Shown here in pieces: positions 7,947-15,605 of a DNA stretch of 64,000 nt. The stretch is from JBBROS01 sp965260935 (GTDB taxonomy: Bacteria; Pseudomonadota; Alphaproteobacteria; Acetobacterales; Acetobacteraceae). Where the stretch lies: assembly GCA_965260935.1 (NCBI GenBank), contig OZ253374.1, forward strand, positions 3,658,001 through 3,722,000, given 5' to 3'. Positions within the stretch are counted from its first letter, which is position 1. Each line of letters begins with the position of its first letter. A model generated the notes under the pieces. It searched no databases and was not told where the DNA came from. It saw only the letters and a program-made list of their open reading frames with translations. A program made the position numbers and the translations under genes.

Positions 7947-10403
7947 TCACCGCAACCGGCGGCGGCTGTGATACCGCAGCAGCTTCGGCGAGGACAGCAC
8001 GGCATCGTCGTGGCCGTAGGTCGCGTGGTCCCGCGGGTCGACCTTTGTCAGCGTCAGCCCGAGCAGCCGCGCCCGTGCCGAGGCCAGCCGCTCCAGCGCC
8101 AGGCCGACCGTCGCCGGCTGCGTCGCCCCCCATTCCACCAGCATCGCCGTCGCGTCCGCGTGGCGCGCCATGACCCAGGCGTCGCCCGCGGCCAGCACCG
8201 GCGGCGTGTCGATGATCACCAGGTCGAACTGGCTCTCCAGGTCGCGCAGCACGCCTTCCCAGGCGCTGGTGGACAGCAGCGTCATCGGGCTTATGTCCGG
8301 CTCCCCGGCGGCGAGCACGCAGAAGCCCCAGCCGGTGTGGTAGACCGGCCCCTCCTCAAGCGCGATCTCGCCGCGGAGCAGCCGGACCAGGTTGCTGTCG
8401 GAACGGCCCAGCCCGGCGGCCTTGGACGCCGAGCGGCGGCGCAGATCCGCGTCCACCAGCAGCACGCGCAGGCCCTGTTTCGCCGCCGCCGCCGCCAGCG
8501 CGATCGCCGCCCGCGTCTTGCCCTCGCGCGGCAGCGCCGAAGTCACCAGGATGCTCGCCGGGATGATCCCGTAGGCCGGCAGCAGCATCCGGGCCAGAAT
8601 CTGCTCGACGGCTTCGTCCCACGCCCGCCCCAGCTTGCGGGTCCGCCGCCGCATGAGCGGCAGCACCCCCAGCGGCGTCTGCCCGCCGGGGCGAGGCAGG
8701 CCGCGCAAGCTGACCACCCCGCGCCGGCCGGTCTCCTTCAGCAGCGCGGCAGCCCCCCCAAGCCCGAGCGACAGCAGGAAAGCGGCCGGCAGGATAACCG
8801 CCTTGTTCGGCGACGCCGGCCCGGTCGGCGTCGCGGCGCGCGACAGGATTTGCACGCTCGGCGGCTGGTAGTTCAGCTCCGGGTCGGTCTGCTCGGCCTT
8901 TGCCGCGAAGCTGCGGTATGTCTCCGCGTCCGCCGCCGCCCGGCGCTCCAGCGCCTGCATCTCCGCTCCCACGCTGTCGGACTGTTCGGCCTTCGCCTTC
9001 ATCGCGTCGAGCAGCGCGCTCAAGCGGCGCTCGCTCGCCGCCGCAACCTCCAGCTTGCCGTCCAGCGTTTGCCGGATACGGGTCCGCTCCCGCTCGATGG
9101 AGCGCGCGATGTCCGCCATCTGCGCGCGGCTGGCCGCCATCCCCGGCGCAGAGAACCCTCTGGTCGCGCCCAGCTCGGCCCCCCGCGCGCTCGCCTCCGA
9201 AAGCTGCTCGCGCAGCTTCGGCAACAGCAGCGAGCCGGAAGCCGACGTCAGCAAGTCCAGGTCGGCCTCGCTGTCGCCCGCCGCCTGAGACAGCGCGGCC
9301 TGCAACGTCGACCGGAGCTGGCGCGCCTGCGTCAGCTCGGTGCTGACCTGGGTCAGCTGCTCCTGGCTGATCGTGCCGTCCTTCCCGCGCACCGCGCCGC
9401 GATCATGCCGCAGCTTGTCAAAGGCCTGCGCGGATGCGAGCGCCCGGTCGCGCAGGCTGTCCAGCCGGCGGCCGATCCACTCGTGCGCTTCCCGCGTTTC
9501 CGCCGCCTTCGCTGCCGCCCGGGACGCGACGTAGCTCTCGGCGACGGTGTTGGCGATCGCCGCCGCGAGATCGGGATCGCGCGACGTGGCGGCGATCCGG
9601 ATCACCCGCGAAACCCCGGCCGGATCGACCGACAGCCGACCGCGCAACCGCTCAACCGTCTTGCTGAGCACGTCGTCCTCGTCAGCCGCCGCAACCCCAT
9701 GGCCCCGCCCCAGCCCGATCCGCGCGCCGAACTGCCGCAGCTCCGCCTTCAACGCCCCGAACGCGCGGCGAAGCCAAGCCGGAACTATCCCGGCTCGCCG
9801 CGGATCGAATTCCGGCTTGTCCTGCAAGCCGAGCGCGCTCGCAACCTTGCGCAGCAGCTCGTCGGAGGTCAGCCGCTCGACTTCGTTCGATATCGTGTCG
9901 GCCGCGAACGCCGGCTCCCGCGGCAGCGCCCCGTCGCGGATCGCGATGGCCTGGTCGCCCTGATAGATCACGGCGCTGTGCGCCCGGTAGCTCGGCGGCA
10001 GCAGGAAGACGATAACGGTGAAGCAGGCCATCGCCGCCGCCACCACGGCCCCGATCCGCAGCTTCCGCCGCCGCAGGAACCCGAGCACGTTCCAGCCGGG
10101 CGGCTCGCCCGAACGACGCTCCCACCCGTCCCAGCCCACGCCGCCGCCCACGGCACCGCCCGAAACCCCTTCAGGCTGGGCGGAATGCCCGAGCCGGGCC
10201 TCGGTCTCCGGCGCATGGCCGAAGCGCCAGCGCCGCGCCCGCTGGAGGTCTGCCTCCTCCGAACCGGGCTGGGGCGTCGAGCGCTGCATGGGCCGCTCCG
10301 AACCCATGCCCTCCGCTTCGGGCGTCGCCTCGCCCGCGCCCGGCGGCGGCGCATCCGGCCCAGGCTGGGGCGTTTGCGCGGTCAGCAGCCTCATCTTCGT
10401 CAT
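7947..10403 (-). CDS. Wzc/GumC-type polysaccharide co-polymerase with BY-kinase domain
   Basis: 818 residues. A low-complexity proline/glycine-rich N-terminal tail of about 100 residues precedes TM1 (LRIGAVVAAAMACFTVIVFL). A periplasmic Wzz-type domain with long coiled coil follows, then TM2 (AVILPAAFLLSLGLGGAA). The C-terminal bacterial tyrosine kinase has Walker A near residue 620 (PREGKT), Walker A' VLLVDADLRR and Walker B VIIDTPP near 729. The C-terminus holds only two tyrosines, so autophosphorylation capacity looks small. It controls chain length and export in Wzx/Wzy systems. ATG overlaps the upstream glycosyltransferase stop (ATGA). The long N-terminal extension is unusual. Confidence 0.9.
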   Translation of the reverse strand: MTKMRLLTAQTPQPGPDAPPPGAGEATPEAEGMGSERPMQRSTPQPGSEEADLQRARRWRFGHAPETEARLGHSAQPEGVSGGAVGGGVGWDGWERRSGEPPGWNVLGFLRRRKLRIGAVVAAAMACFTVIVFLLPPSYRAHSAVIYQGDQAIAIRDGALPREPAFAADTISNEVERLTSDELLRKVASALGLQDKPEFDPRRAGIVPAWLRRAFGALKAELRQFGARIGLGRGHGVAAADEDDVLSKTVERLRGRLSVDPAGVSRVIRIAATSRDPDLAAAIANTVAESYVASRAAAKAAETREAHEWIGRRLDSLRDRALASAQAFDKLRHDRGAVRGKDGTISQEQLTQVSTELTQARQLRSTLQAALSQAAGDSEADLDLLTSASGSLLLPKLREQLSEASARGAELGATRGFSAPGMAASRAQMADIARSIERERTRIRQTLDGKLEVAAASERRLSALLDAMKAKAEQSDSVGAEMQALERRAAADAETYRSFAAKAEQTDPELNYQPPSVQILSRAATPTGPASPNKAVILPAAFLLSLGLGGAAALLKETGRRGVVSLRGLPRPGGQTPLGVLPLMRRRTRKLGRAWDEAVEQILARMLLPAYGIIPASILVTSALPREGKTRAAIALAAAAAKQGLRVLLVDADLRRRSASKAAGLGRSDSNLVRLLRGEIALEEGPVYHTGWGFCVLAAGEPDISPMTLLSTSAWEGVLRDLESQFDLVIIDTPPVLAAGDAWVMARHADATAMLVEWGATQPATVGLALERLASARARLLGLTLTKVDPRDHATYGHDDAVLSSPKLLRYHSRRRLR

Positions 10404-11269
10404 GGTTTGCGCACGAGCGCCTTGCAGACCATCAGCCCGAAGCGGCTGTAATCCAGCAGGTAGCGCCGCCAAAGCCGCCGCGGCTCGCGAAACAGGCGGT
10501 AAGCCCAGCGCAGGTTGGCCCGGTCGACCCAGCCCGGATAATACGTCATCCCTCCGTGCAACTGGTCAAGGAAGCCGCCGCAGGTGAAGCCCCAGCCGTG
10601 CCACCCCGCGGCGCAGGCGTCGAGCAGGAACGCCTCCTGCCGCACCCCGCCCATGCCGCAGATCACGATGTCCGGCGCGAGCGCCACGATCCGGCGCGTC
10701 GTCTCGTCCTGGTCCGCGAAGCCGTCGAACGCCGCGGCAACGCGAAGCCCGGGATACGCCTTCCCGATCCGCCCGCCCGCCCGCGCCGCCACCCCCGGCG
10801 TGCCGCCGACCAGGACAACGCTCAGCGACTCCGCCGCCGCATAACCGAACAGCGCCGGACCGAACGAAGTCATGTCAAAGCTGACCCGGCGCGCGGGCAG
10901 CCCATGCAGCCACCGGATCGCCATGCACATGCCGATGCCGTCCGGAAGCACCAAATCGAACGACAGCAAACTGCGCCGGAACCCGGCACGCCGGGCCAGC
11001 ACCGCCGTGGACGGGTTGGCGAACGTCACCAGGATGCAGCGCTGGGACGCGCCGCGCAAGAACGCCAGCACAACCTCCGCCGCCGTGTCCCGTCCGCCGG
11101 CCAGGACAGCGTGAACCGGAACCCCCGCAGCCTCGGTCAGCAACACCCCGGACCGTTCCCGCGCCAGCACCGGGCATCGCTCGCCGGAACCCGCAAGCTC
11201 GGCGCCGGCGTCCGCGCCGCCGCCAAGGCCGGTCCATCCCGCCGCAAGGCCCGGCGCAGAGCTGTCCAT
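10400..11269 (-). CDS. WecG/TagA/CpsF family glycosyltransferase (GumM-like)
   Basis: 289 residues. Contains the family landmarks FANPSTAVLARR, the acidic DGIGM motif (LPDGIGMCMA), a GGTPGVAARA nucleotide-sugar loop and GMGGVRQEAFL. Members such as WecG, TagA and GumM add ManNAc(A) or glucuronic acid to a lipid-linked intermediate. First gene of the minus-strand operon wecG-wzc-wzx-GT32-GINT. ATG at 11269 has GGGGA upstream; a GTG 15 bases earlier is possible. The divergent neighbour is the O-antigen polymerase-like gene. Confidence 0.88.
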   Translation of the reverse strand: MDSSAPGLAAGWTGLGGGADAGAELAGSGERCPVLARERSGVLLTEAAGVPVHAVLAGGRDTAAEVVLAFLRGASQRCILVTFANPSTAVLARRAGFRRSLLSFDLVLPDGIGMCMAIRWLHGLPARRVSFDMTSFGPALFGYAAAESLSVVLVGGTPGVAARAGGRIGKAYPGLRVAAAFDGFADQDETTRRIVALAPDIVICGMGGVRQEAFLLDACAAGWHGWGFTCGGFLDQLHGGMTYYPGWVDRANLRWAYRLFREPRRLWRRYLLDYSRFGLMVCKALVRKP

Positions 11270-11564
11270 CCTGTCCCCAACCACGCACCCAGAAGCCGAT
11301 ACTCGTATCAGCAGCGCGTCCCGCCCGCATGAGCCTCAGGATTGGCGCTTGTGCGTCGATTGGTTCAAATCGATTGATCGAGCCGAAGTAGGGATTTTGA
11401 TTAATTGGCCGATGGCGTCAGCCCGAAGTATTAATGCCGCCCAATTGCCACGTATGGACGGTATTCACGATGCCAACACCGGCCGCGCGCATTTGTAACG
11501 CCTTATTCCTGACTATCGCCGCCGAAAGCCGGTAGTTTCATCCGATATCCGAAGGCGTGCGCCC
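11270..11564. promoter_or_regulatory. Divergent promoter region of the polysaccharide operons
   Basis: 295 bases between the starts of the WecG-like gene (minus) and the polymerase-like gene (plus); less GC-rich than its flanks. It holds two short perfect inverted repeats: GATAC-TC-GTATC at 11298-11309 and TCGAT-TG-ATCGA at 11370-11381. These are operator candidates. No convincing -35/-10 pair was identified. No open frame of note. Confidence 0.4.
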
Positions 11565-12848
11565 ATGCTGACCCCGACCCGGGCACGATACCTCGCTTTA
11601 ACCATCCTGGCCCTGGTCATCCTGGTCTCGATGGAGAACTTCAACATCGCCTTCTCCGGCCTGTCGGAAGAAGAAGTCGTCCGCCAAACCGCCGACCTCC
11701 GCCCGCAGCTCGCAGCCGTCAGCCTTTGGTCGCTCGTCATCGTCCTGTCGTTCCTTCCCCACGCCGTCCAGGCCCCTACCCAACCCCGGCAGATGCTTCT
11801 GCCCGCGGCCCTGCTGCTCTGGTCCGCCGCCTCCGTCGCCTGGAGCGACAACCCGGCCAGCGCGGTCACAAAAGCGGCGGCGCTGCTCATCACCAACCTC
11901 GCCGCCTGGCGTCTGTCCGCCCTCATCTCGGTGCGGGACATGTTCGCCTGCCTTTACGCCTGCCTTGGCGCGCTGCTTGCCGCCTCGGCCGCCCTCGTCC
12001 TCTTCGCGCCCAGCATCGGCATCGTCCAGCGCGAATGGCAGCACGTCGGCAACTGGCAGGGCATGTTCGCCTCCAAGCAAGGCCTGGGAATGGTCTCCGC
12101 CGTCTTCATCGCCATAGCCCTCTTGCGCTTCATCGACCGGCGGCACTGGTTCCACGGTGCCATGTGCGTGCTCGGCATCTCCTGCCTGCTCGGTTCCGGC
12201 TCCCGCGGCGCGGGCGTCATGGCCGTCGTCGCCGTGTCCTGCCTCGTCCTGTCGCGGGCGTCGCGCCGGCTGGCCGTCCTCGTCCTCGCCATCTTTGGCA
12301 TCGTCCTGACGCTGGCCGTCGCCAACATCCTCTATCTCGCCGTCACCGGGAACCGTTCGATCGACCTGTTCGGCTACGACGTCAACCTGACGGAACGGAC
12401 CTTCATCTGGCAATACGCGCTCGGCTCCTGGCTCCGCCGCCCGCTGCAAGGCTACGGCCTGAACGGGTTCTGGACCCTGCCGACCGTCTATTACGGCTAC
12501 CTGCGCGAGCACGGCTGGGTGCTCGACAACTATCACAGCGGCTATGTCGCCATCCTGGTCGAAACCGGGCTGGCCGGGTTCTCCATCTTCCTCGCCACCA
12601 GCCTGGCCCTCGCCGTGAAGTTCCACCGGCTGCTGACAACCACGCCGGAAGCCGGGCGCCTCAGCCTCGAGATGGCCGTCGCCTTCCTCATCATGTTCTT
12701 CACCATCAACCTGACCGAAACCTACCTGCTGCGCTCCACCAACTTCCTCGCCCTCCTGTTCGCCTTCCTGGTCTGCAAGATCTTCCCGGCAGCGGCGGCC
12801 CAACCGGCCCGAACGCCGGTTTTGCACGCAAGGCTCGCGCCCGGATGA
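11565..12848 (+). CDS. O-antigen polymerase/ligase-like membrane protein (Wzy/ExoQ-type)
   Basis: 427 residues with about ten to eleven TM segments and a large periplasmic loop. Family signs are the GNWQGMFASKQGLG motif after TM5, the GSGSRGA turn, LTERTFIWQYAL and GYGLNGFW in the loop. These match Wzy_C/ExoQ polymerases more than WaaL, but the two families are hard to separate. Likely polymerises repeat units at the periplasmic face. Its TGA overlaps the ATG of the GH5 glucanase, so polymerase and hydrolase are made together. Confidence 0.88.
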   Translation: MLTPTRARYLALTILALVILVSMENFNIAFSGLSEEEVVRQTADLRPQLAAVSLWSLVIVLSFLPHAVQAPTQPRQMLLPAALLLWSAASVAWSDNPASAVTKAAALLITNLAAWRLSALISVRDMFACLYACLGALLAASAALVLFAPSIGIVQREWQHVGNWQGMFASKQGLGMVSAVFIAIALLRFIDRRHWFHGAMCVLGISCLLGSGSRGAGVMAVVAVSCLVLSRASRRLAVLVLAIFGIVLTLAVANILYLAVTGNRSIDLFGYDVNLTERTFIWQYALGSWLRRPLQGYGLNGFWTLPTVYYGYLREHGWVLDNYHSGYVAILVETGLAGFSIFLATSLALAVKFHRLLTTTPEAGRLSLEMAVAFLIMFFTINLTETYLLRSTNFLALLFAFLVCKIFPAAAAQPARTPVLHARLAPG

Positions 12849-14074
12849 CGAACAACTCGCTGCCGCGCCGCACGGCCGTCAAGCTGGCCGCAACGGCGCT
12901 CCTGGCCACGGCGGCCCCGCGCGGCGTCCACGCCGCCTGCCGCCCAGCCGGGCGCGGCGGATGCCTGCTCCCGCCCGGCTTCCTCGGCACAAGGGGCGCG
13001 GCGATCGTCGACGACAAGGGCGGTCGGGTGCGGATCGCCTCCATCGGCTGGGACGGCTCCGGCGGCCCGGCCGGCTACGCCCCGCAAGGCCTCTGGGCGG
13101 TCAGCTACCAGGACATCTGCGACAGCGTCACGGCCGCGGGCTTCAATGCCGTCCGCATCCCGTGGTCCGACGTGAACCTCGACGCCCGCCCGCTGAACAT
13201 CCCGGTCGCCGGCACGATCGATTTCGGGCGCAACCCCGGCCTCGCCGGCCTGACGACGTGGCAGATCTTCCAGAAGATCGTCGCCTACGCCGAACAGATC
13301 GGCCTGAAGGTCATCTTCGACCACCACACCAACGACGGCGGCGGCGGCCAGCAGCCCAACGGCCTCTGGTTCGACCGTGGCCCGGGATCGAACGGCTGGG
13401 ACGGCGCAGGCAACCCGGGCACCGTCTCCGCCGCAACCTTCAAGGCGAACTGGCTCCGCTTCGCCCGGCAATACGCCGGCAACTCCACCGTCATCGGCTT
13501 CGACCTGCACAATGAGCCGCACGACGTCCCCTGGGGCGACGGCAGCCCCAGGGACATCGCCGCGATGTATAACGACGTCGGCAACGCGATCCAGGCGCTC
13601 AACCCGGACGTGCTGGTCATTTGCGAAGGCCCGCAGAGCTATCGCCTGGGTGCCCCCGAAGGCGATCTGCGCCCCGTCGGCGGCCGTCCGGTCCACCTGC
13701 AAATCCCGCATAAACTCGTCTACTCCGTCCACGTCTACCCCTACGAGATCAGCAAGGTCGAGAACGACAGCGGCGCCGCCGCCGTTGCGCGCTGGGAAGC
13801 GGCCTGGGGCTTCGTCGCCCGGCGGAACATCGCCCCGGTGTTCATCGGCGAGATGGGCGCAAGCAACCCAGGCCCGGGCGGCAGCGCGCACGCCTGGGCG
13901 GAAACGCTGCTGGCCTACATGAACGGCTTCGACCCGCCGCTATCCGGCTCCTGGTGGCACATCGGCCATCAAGCGCCGGGCATCGAGCCGAACGGCCTGC
14001 AGGAAGCCTGGGGCGTCGGCCACTACCGCCCCGAGCAGGTCGCCGTCACCGACCGGATGCTGTTCCGCCCCTGA
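12845..14074 (+). CDS. GH5-family endoglucanase, Tat-exported
   Basis: 409 residues. The N-terminus has a twin-arginine stretch (PRRTAVKLAATALLATAA) ending near VHA, suggesting Tat export to the periplasm. The glycoside hydrolase family 5 barrel shows VIGFDLHNEPH (acid/base Glu224 in NEP) and VFIGEMG (nucleophile Glu336), plus the conserved FDHHTND and HVYPYE segments. It probably trims or releases a beta-glucan-type polymer, which fits its ATGA coupling to the polymerase gene. Both catalytic glutamates are present, so it should be active. Substrate is an inference. Confidence 0.92.
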   Translation: MTNNSLPRRTAVKLAATALLATAAPRGVHAACRPAGRGGCLLPPGFLGTRGAAIVDDKGGRVRIASIGWDGSGGPAGYAPQGLWAVSYQDICDSVTAAGFNAVRIPWSDVNLDARPLNIPVAGTIDFGRNPGLAGLTTWQIFQKIVAYAEQIGLKVIFDHHTNDGGGGQQPNGLWFDRGPGSNGWDGAGNPGTVSAATFKANWLRFARQYAGNSTVIGFDLHNEPHDVPWGDGSPRDIAAMYNDVGNAIQALNPDVLVICEGPQSYRLGAPEGDLRPVGGRPVHLQIPHKLVYSVHVYPYEISKVENDSGAAAVARWEAAWGFVARRNIAPVFIGEMGASNPGPGGSAHAWAETLLAYMNGFDPPLSGSWWHIGHQAPGIEPNGLQEAWGVGHYRPEQVAVTDRMLFRP

Positions 14075-14659
14075 TCGGGCCGTCCCGCCCGGATCTCCGT
14101 TCGCGACCGCCCAAGCCGCCGCCCGGCATCCGCTTCAAACGCCGCTGAAGCGCCTGGCCATTGGCAAGGCCTTCTCGGTCAACCAAGTCGCCGATGCAAA
14201 GGCTGATACGCAAGCGGCGGCAAAGCAACGGTCGCCCTTTTGCTTCAACGAACTCGCATCCGATCGCAAAACGGCGTCAAGTCGCCGCCCACGATCCGCC
14301 GCATAAAGCGGATAGGTGAGAAAGGCAACGGATCGACAATCCGCAAGGCCGACGATGACAGAGTTTTTAGTTGCAACTAACGAATACTAATTACACACAC
14401 TACAGTAAAACGTCTAAATAAGCTAATCCGAAACCACGTTCAACTGAACCTACGTTCCTTACCAGGGTTGAATATGTCGAATAAACTTCGGCAAATCTAG
14501 CCAGAAAACACGGCAACACAAGGAATTCATTATACATTAACAGAAATGCTTAGACTACTCCGCACAACCATTCAATTAACTAAGTTAGCCGAAGAAAATT
14601 TCTGAAACGACGTCGAAATGCTTGCCCCGCCGAGAAATCTCGTTCATATCTCACTAATA
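14075..14659. other. Long intergenic region with AT-rich island
   Basis: 585 bases without a convincing gene. The first 270 bases have ordinary composition. From about 14340 the DNA falls to roughly 40% GC (23 of 60 bases in 14401-14460), and this continues into the first 15-20 codons of the LuxR-type gene. It contains a perfect 14-base palindrome at 14367-14380 and an 11-base palindrome TAACTAAGTTA at 14577-14587. Likely a heavily regulated promoter region; no DnaA boxes were seen. Confidence 0.6.
14367..14380. promoter_or_regulatory. Perfect palindrome, operator candidate
   Basis: TTAGTTGCAACTAA is a perfect 14-base dyad, about 290 bases upstream of the LuxR-type start. The half site AACTAA recurs in the 14577-14587 dyad. 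Size and symmetry fit a dimeric repressor or activator; which protein binds is unknown. Confidence 0.45.
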
Positions 14660-14674
14660 ATGTGTATCTTATTA
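14655..14674 (+). promoter_or_regulatory. Hairpin over the LuxR-type start codon
   Basis: TAATAA and TTATTA pair across an 8-base loop. The A of the ATG closes the stem and U, G lie in the loop. An outer ACTAAT/ATTAGT pairing is also possible. The structure could modulate translation initiation, but A-U stems are weak. Confidence 0.3.
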
Positions 14675-15358
14675 ATTAGTCAATCTAGACTTATTCGTGA
14701 GACGCTCCAAGCATGCTTGGCCAGCAGCAGCGTCGCACTGCCCGTGCAAACCGCCAGCTTCGCCGGCGCCCCTTGGGCCGACGCAGCCCCCCTATCGCTG
14801 ATGGTCGTCTCCGCCTACGCAAGCGACGGCCTCGGCCTCGTCGCCGAATTCCGCGGCGTCCACCCCATGTCCAGCGTCGCGGTCCTCGCGCTGGACGGCC
14901 GCGACGAGGAATTCATCGCCTGGGCCAGCATCGGCATCTCCGGCTACGTCGAGCCCGAAGCCCCGGCTGAGCACGTTGTCTCCACCATCATCCGCGTGGC
15001 CAACGGCGAGATCGTCTACCCGGATCGCCTTTCCAGCCTGCTGCTCAGCCATCTCGCCCGCAGGACCGGCCTCGCCAGGCCGCAAGCCGGCATCAGCCAA
15101 CTGACCCGGCGCGAACTCGACATCATCAAGCTCCTCGCCGACGGCCAAGCCAATAAACAGATCGCCCGCCGCCTCGCCATCACCGACGCAACCGTCAAGA
15201 ACCACGTCCACAGCATCCTCGAGAAGCTCGGCCTGCGCAGCCGCGGCGAAGCGGCGGCATACTACCGCAAATCGGCCTCCTTCGAGCTGATAACCGCGCG
15301 CCTGCCCCACCTGAGCGCCGTTCCGCGGGACGGCGCGCCGTCGCGGCACATCAAGTAA
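14660..15358 (+). CDS. LuxR/NarL-type response-regulator-like transcription factor
   Basis: 232 residues. The C-terminal HTH is a clear LuxR/GerE domain (LTRRELDIIKLLADGQANKQIA, then ITDATVKNHVHSILEKL). The N-terminal domain resembles a receiver (MCILLISQSRLIRETLQ) but the usual acidic pocket and phospho-acceptor Asp are not evident (LSLMVVSAYAS where L-x-D is expected). It may therefore act without phosphorylation. I chose ATG 14660 because it aligns with the receiver start; ATG 14618 would add 14 residues. The first codons are AT-rich and the start codon lies in a potential hairpin. Position inside the polysaccharide locus suggests control of that locus or of biofilm. Confidence 0.87.
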   Translation: MCILLISQSRLIRETLQACLASSSVALPVQTASFAGAPWADAAPLSLMVVSAYASDGLGLVAEFRGVHPMSSVAVLALDGRDEEFIAWASIGISGYVEPEAPAEHVVSTIIRVANGEIVYPDRLSSLLLSHLARRTGLARPQAGISQLTRRELDIIKLLADGQANKQIARRLAITDATVKNHVHSILEKLGLRSRGEAAAYYRKSASFELITARLPHLSAVPRDGAPSRHIK

Positions 15359-15382
15359 CGCGCCCTCGAACCCTCCCGGGCA

Positions 15383-15401
15383 GGCCTCCGTGGCAGAGGC
15401 C
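15383..15401 (+). terminator. Possible hairpin downstream of the LuxR-type gene
   Basis: GGCCTC and GAGGCC form a 6-bp stem with a 7-base loop 25 bases after the stop. No U-tract follows, so termination is uncertain. Confidence 0.25.
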
Positions 15402-15422
15402 ATGAACGCCCTTCGGCCCGGC

Positions 15423-15506
15423 TGATATGCGCAAGGGCTTGGCGCGCCGGCCCGCGGGAAACGGCTCTGAGGCCGGTCGCTCGGCAGAACCGCTGGCGTC
15501 ATATCA
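15423..15506. repeat. Interspersed repeat, copy A
   Basis: 84-base element bounded by the inverted ends TGATATG and CATATCA. It is related to copies B (15525-15605) and C (33909-33989) but is the most diverged: shared blocks are TATGCGC near the left end, CGG.TCTGA in the middle and CCGGTCGC to the right. Lies in the gap between the convergent LuxR-type gene and celD. Confidence 0.55.
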
Positions 15507-15521
15507 AAAGCCCTTTGGGCT
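15506..15521 (-). terminator. Rho-independent-like terminator of the desaturase-celD operon
   Basis: Read on the minus strand, AGCCC-AAA-GGGCT is followed directly by TTTT. Located about 80 bases beyond the celD stop, between repeat copies A and B. The stem is short (5 bp) but all-strong, and the T-run is in the right place. Confidence 0.45.
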
Positions 15522-15524
15522 GAC

Positions 15525-15605
15525 TGGTATGCGCGCCGGGTTGGCAGGCGGCGGTGCGTGAAAAGCGACTCTGATACCGGTCGCCCGATAGGGCGGCTAG
15601 TATCA
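15525..15605. repeat. Interspersed repeat, copy B
   Basis: 81 bases, 59 of 81 positions identical without gaps to copy C at 33909-33989, and 28 of 30 identical in positions 5-34 (ATGCGCGCCGGGTTGGC then GGCGGCGGT). Its right end TATCA supplies the TGA stop of the minus-strand celD gene at 15603-15605. An internal GCCC-GATA-GGGC hairpin is present. Confidence 0.65.

Noticed and set aside
14546..14605. A 19-residue leader-peptide frame (MLRLLRTTIQ...) upstream of the LuxR-type gene
   Set aside because: No ribosome-binding site and no run of one amino acid; short frames are expected in AT-rich DNA.
14340..14720. AT-rich island as the oriC unwinding element
   Set aside because: No DnaA boxes in or near it, and it lies more than 20 kb from the skew flip; a regulatory role is simpler.
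15423..15605. CRISPR array
   Set aside because: Only two diverged copies, longer than CRISPR repeats, with an unrelated hairpin between them and no cas genes.
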